NCBI RefSeq assembly: GCF_045278715.1
Contig: NZ_CP136420.1
Coordinates: 2,480,001 to 2,544,000 of the forward strand
DNA length: 64,000 nt
Direction: 5' to 3'
From: Neomoorella carbonis
Lineage (GTDB): Bacteria; Bacillota; DSM-521; Neomoorellales; Neomoorellaceae
Below the pieces are notes generated by a model. That model had not been told where the DNA came from. It ran no database searches and saw only the letters and a list, made by a program, of their open reading frames with translations. The translations under genes were made by a program, and so were the position numbers. How positions within the stretch are numbered: position 1 is the stretch's first letter; every line of letters begins with the position of its first letter. This document shows, one piece after another, positions 61,135 through 64,000 of the stretch.

Positions 61135-62649
61135 CTACCCCAATGTTCCTAATTCTGACCAGGCTGTTTCCAGCTTAGCTCTTGCCTCCTGGAGCCCTTG
61201 TCGTGCTTCGTGCAGCCAAATCTTCATGCCGTCCAGAATGTCGTTGCGCGACGCTAACATACGTTTTACTTCTACCGGGGCCACACCACCCCGCCCCTGG
61301 CGCACCGCAACAAAATGCTCCGGGTCCAGCGCCCGCTTGAGCTGCTGCGGTTGCAGTCCCAGATGCCGTCCTAAAATCTTTTCCGCCGCTGCTTCGACAA
61401 TATCAACTTTCAGCTGCCGTACATCTTCCCCGCCATGCTTCATAGTTTCTTTTACAGCAATGGCAACGATGCGGTGGGCTGTCCGGAACGGCAGACCGAA
61501 CTCTCTTACCAGAGTATCGGCCAATTCCGTCACGTTGGCATAGCTGGCGCGAGCCTGTTCGAGCAGGTAGTCCCTGTCCACTTCAAGGGTTGTAACAACC
61601 GCTGCCAGAAGCCGCAAAACCCTGGTTAAAGTTAAGAGGGAATGCCAGAGATAAGGTTGCATATCATCTTCGGTATCGACTATGTCACCGAAGGGTGTGT
61701 TATGCAACATCTGCATGACGGTTGTGGCGTCACCGGCCGCACTGCTCAATAAGGCGCGGGCATGTTCCAGGGATACCGGATTGCGCTTTTGGGGCATGAT
61801 GCTGCTGATTTGCACGTACGGGTCGGCAACACGAATCCTGCGGAACTCACCGGTGCACCACTGGAGCATATCCTGTACCAGCCGCCCGATATGGATGGCT
61901 ATGAGTATGGCAGCGGCCGCCGTCCCGCTCAGGTAGTCGGCCGAGGCAATGGCATCGTAGGAGTTCTCTATCAGACCAGCGAAACCCAGTAGTTCCGCCA
62001 CCCGCTCCCGGCGGATAGGATAACCGGAAGTGCTGAAGGCAGCAGCTCCCATGGGACTGAGATTTACACAGGCATATGCCCCTTTTAACCTGTCGATATC
62101 GCGAGACAAGGCATCGGCGGCGGCCAGGAACCAGTGTCCCAGGGTTGTGGGTTGAGCTTGCTGGGTATGAGTATGGGCCAGCATGACGGTGCCGGCATGC
62201 TCTTCCGCCATTGCCAGTAGTGCTTCATACAATTTTATCGCGGCGTCAATGGCTTCCAGGATTCTCTCCCTCAGCACCATCCGGTACATGGTTACTCCCA
62301 TGTCGTTCCTGCTGCGAGCAATGTGCAGGTTGCCGGCGACGTCCCCAGCATATTGAAGCAGTAGGTCTTCTACCCGGAAAAATAAATCTTCGTATTGCCC
62401 GTCATAATCAGACCTGGCTAACGCCTCCAGATCCAGGCTGTTCACGGCCGCCACGATTTTCCGGGCCACTTCCCGTCCCACTATCCCCTGTTCCACCAGC
62501 ATTACAAGATGGGCTTTATGAATATCTATCATGGGAAGCAGCAAATTTGTTTTAGCCTCATCATAAATAGGCCGCAGTACGGCTTCGACAAAGCTCCTGC
62601 CCGGAAAGGCAATCCCATCCCGGGCCACAATTTCTGAGCGCAACTTCAA
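61135..62649 (-). CDS. ArgH-like lyase of the fumarase/aspartase superfamily
   Basis: 504 residues, from TTG 62649 behind GAGGTG. The superfamily signature is present as SSIMPQKRNPVSLE, and the ArgH-like HIARSRNDMGVTMYRM follows. It is longer and clearly diverged from the arginine enzyme at 34071-35450, and stands in a transport-kinase-deaminase operon, so it probably releases fumarate from an N-succinyl or related conjugate other than argininosuccinate. That substrate is inferred. Confidence 0.85.
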   Translation of the reverse strand: MKLRSEIVARDGIAFPGRSFVEAVLRPIYDEAKTNLLLPMIDIHKAHLVMLVEQGIVGREVARKIVAAVNSLDLEALARSDYDGQYEDLFFRVEDLLLQYAGDVAGNLHIARSRNDMGVTMYRMVLRERILEAIDAAIKLYEALLAMAEEHAGTVMLAHTHTQQAQPTTLGHWFLAAADALSRDIDRLKGAYACVNLSPMGAAAFSTSGYPIRRERVAELLGFAGLIENSYDAIASADYLSGTAAAAILIAIHIGRLVQDMLQWCTGEFRRIRVADPYVQISSIMPQKRNPVSLEHARALLSSAAGDATTVMQMLHNTPFGDIVDTEDDMQPYLWHSLLTLTRVLRLLAAVVTTLEVDRDYLLEQARASYANVTELADTLVREFGLPFRTAHRIVAIAVKETMKHGGEDVRQLKVDIVEAAAEKILGRHLGLQPQQLKRALDPEHFVAVRQGRGGVAPVEVKRMLASRNDILDGMKIWLHEARQGLQEARAKLETAWSELGTLG

Positions 62650-62693
62650 TAATGTTCACCTCTTCATCCTCTTACCACCGGCGTATTTGAACC

Positions 62694-64000
62694 TCAACTC
62701 AAATTTATATTGCTGGTGCTACCCTGCTCCATGCGTTTCGTGAGGAACAGTACTACTAAGATCAGGAGTATCTGCAAAACGCCATAGGCTGCCGCAGTAC
62801 CAAATTCAAAGGAATACATGCGGTTATTAATCTCTACGGATATGGGCCGGCTGCTGTGGGTATAGATCAAAATCGAAGCGACAAACTCCCCCACCCCCTG
62901 GACAAAGGCCATGAGCGCGCCTCCAACTACTCCACGCAGCATTAAAGGCAGGGTAACCCGGCGGAAACTGTACCACCAGCTGGCGCCCAGGTTGCGTGCA
63001 GCTTCCTCAAGGCTGGGATCGAGCTGGGCCAGGGCCGCCGCACTGGAACGGAATACAAGGGGGGCAAAACGAACAAAGTAGGCCAGGGGTAAAATCCAGA
63101 AAGTTCCTACCAGTACCTGTCCCAGGCTAAAAATAGAAGGCCGGTTAAAGGCTGTAATCAGGTTAATACCTACCACCGTGCCGGGCAGGGCCCACGGCAG
63201 CATGACGGCAGCGTCCAAGAGGCCTTTCCCCTTAAAGGCCAAGCGCGTCATCACGTAAGCAGCGGCAACGCCCAGAATAATGTCTCCGCCGGCGGCAATA
63301 GCACTCATTTCCAGGCTGTTGCGGATGGGCTCCCAGGCACGGGGATCGGTAAACAGGCGGACGTAATTCTCCAGGGTGTATTGGGGAGGCAAAACCTGCA
63401 CCGTCCAGGTAGTATCCTTGGAAAAGGATATCAGTACCAGGGTCAGGATTGGCAACAGCAGTAAAATGACGGCGATTATCGCCCCTGCCATGGCCAGGTA
63501 ACGCATAACCGGATTGCGGACTTCCATGCGGAGAGCAGTCACCCCTTTAGACAGGCTGCGGTAGGTCCGCCTCCCCTGATACCAGCGCATCAGCACCAGG
63601 AAGGTAATGGAAACCGCTGAAAGGATGGTTGACTGGGCTGAGGCCAGGGCCAGATTGCCATTGGTCCGGGAGATATAGATTTGCATGGTCATAGTCCGGT
63701 CGACGCCAAAAATTAGCGGGGCAGTATATGAAGCCATAGAGATCATAAAAACCAATAACGAGCCGGCAACCAGCGCGGGAGTAAGCATGGGCAGGATTAC
63801 TCGCGTCCAGACCTGCCAGCGGTGCGCCCCCAGGTTATACGCCGCTTCTTCTATTGAAGGATCCATCCCCGCAAAAGCCGCCGCAGCGGATAAATAAAAA
63901 TAGGGATACATGGTAAAGGTGTGGACCATCAGGACGCCGCCAATGCCCTTGAGGGCGAACGGAACTTTTTCCAGCCCGAACAGCACTTGCAAGCCGCGCG
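62694..64000 (-). CDS. Dual-domain ABC transporter permease (N-terminus beyond window)
   Basis: At least 433 residues, open to the window edge. Two binding-protein-dependent permease domains in one chain: EAA loops in EEAAYNLGAHRWQVWTRVIL and LEEAARNLGASWWYSFRRVT, each followed by helices. This double form is typical of FbpB/AfuB-like and phosphonate-type importers. With a solute-binding protein and ATPase presumably beyond the window, it should import the substrate of the enzymes downstream. The next gene begins 44 bp on. Confidence 0.88.
   Translation of the reverse strand, partial: RGLQVLFGLEKVPFALKGIGGVLMVHTFTMYPYFYLSAAAAFAGMDPSIEEAAYNLGAHRWQVWTRVILPMLTPALVAGSLLVFMISMASYTAPLIFGVDRTMTMQIYISRTNGNLALASAQSTILSAVSITFLVLMRWYQGRRTYRSLSKGVTALRMEVRNPVMRYLAMAGAIIAVILLLLPILTLVLISFSKDTTWTVQVLPPQYTLENYVRLFTDPRAWEPIRNSLEMSAIAAGGDIILGVAAAYVMTRLAFKGKGLLDAAVMLPWALPGTVVGINLITAFNRPSIFSLGQVLVGTFWILPLAYFVRFAPLVFRSSAAALAQLDPSLEEAARNLGASWWYSFRRVTLPLMLRGVVGGALMAFVQGVGEFVASILIYTHSSRPISVEINNRMYSFEFGTAAAYGVLQILLILVVLFLTKRMEQGSTSNINLS

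Noticed and set aside
1..64000. CRISPR arrays, rRNA, tRNA or complete insertion sequences
   Set aside because: No regular repeat-spacer pattern, no tRNA-like cloverleaf and no intact transposase were seen on reading the intergenic regions.

Overview
The window looks like chromosomal DNA of an anaerobic, moderately GC-rich Firmicute. Gene families and order (argCJBDFGH with bifunctional ArgJ, iorAB, AmmeMemoRadiSam genes, FixABCX, several sigma-54 activators, AUG/GUG/UUG starts behind strong GGAGG sites) suggest a Moorella-like clostridial acetogen or syntroph. That assignment is inference from gene content only; no rRNA or tRNA gene was seen.

1-3.9 kb holds regulators: a LacI-family gene cut by the window edge, a FadR-type GntR regulator and an AcoR-type sigma-54 activator. 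3.9-22.1 kb is a catabolic island, the most interesting part. One long minus-strand run reads 4-hydroxybutyryl-CoA dehydratase (abfD), a small Cys protein, a two-subunit CoA-transferase, an SDR, an MFS carrier, thiolase and 3-hydroxybutyryl-CoA dehydrogenase. Its own promoter then precedes acyl-CoA dehydrogenase, fixA/B/C/X, a coaD and crotonase, and a hotdog thioesterase lies beyond. Facing abfD on the plus strand are a second SDR and an AiiA/BlcC-like lactonase. The 582-bp gap between the two carries a -24/-12 (sigma-54) promoter pointing each way and, between them, TGTTGCAACA palindromes that look like activator sites. Together the genes spell an anaerobic route: lactone or lactol -> 4-hydroxyacid -> 4-hydroxyacyl-CoA -> crotonyl-CoA -> two acetyl-CoA, with electrons leaving through Bcd/FixABCX.

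22.2-30.4 kb: a small unknown protein, a TauE/SafE exporter, pyrimidine-nucleoside phosphorylase, indolepyruvate:ferredoxin oxidoreductase (iorAB), phenylacetate-CoA ligase and a sodium:solute symporter. 30.6-33.8 kb is a two-gene restriction-modification-like unit: a zinc-ribbon DNA methylase and a PD-(D/E)XK nuclease. 34.1-42.4 kb is the complete arginine operon argCJBDFGH with a palindrome over its promoter.

42.6-54.6 kb: an MFS exporter, an SH3-domain protein, an M20 amidohydrolase, a small Cys protein, an M29-like peptidase, the AmmeMemoRadiSam genes (AmrS and a Memo-AMMECR1 fusion), an orphan LytS-type sensor kinase, CwlD and an ABC-2 exporter. 54.7-59.2 kb: an SSS symporter and an OsmC protein behind another clear sigma-54 promoter, next to a CBS-PAS-PAS-AAA+ sigma-54 activator. 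59.3-64 kb: an operon running in from beyond the window with a dual-domain ABC permease, an ArgH-like lyase, a PfkB sugar kinase and a NagB deaminase, suggesting use of an amino-sugar conjugate.
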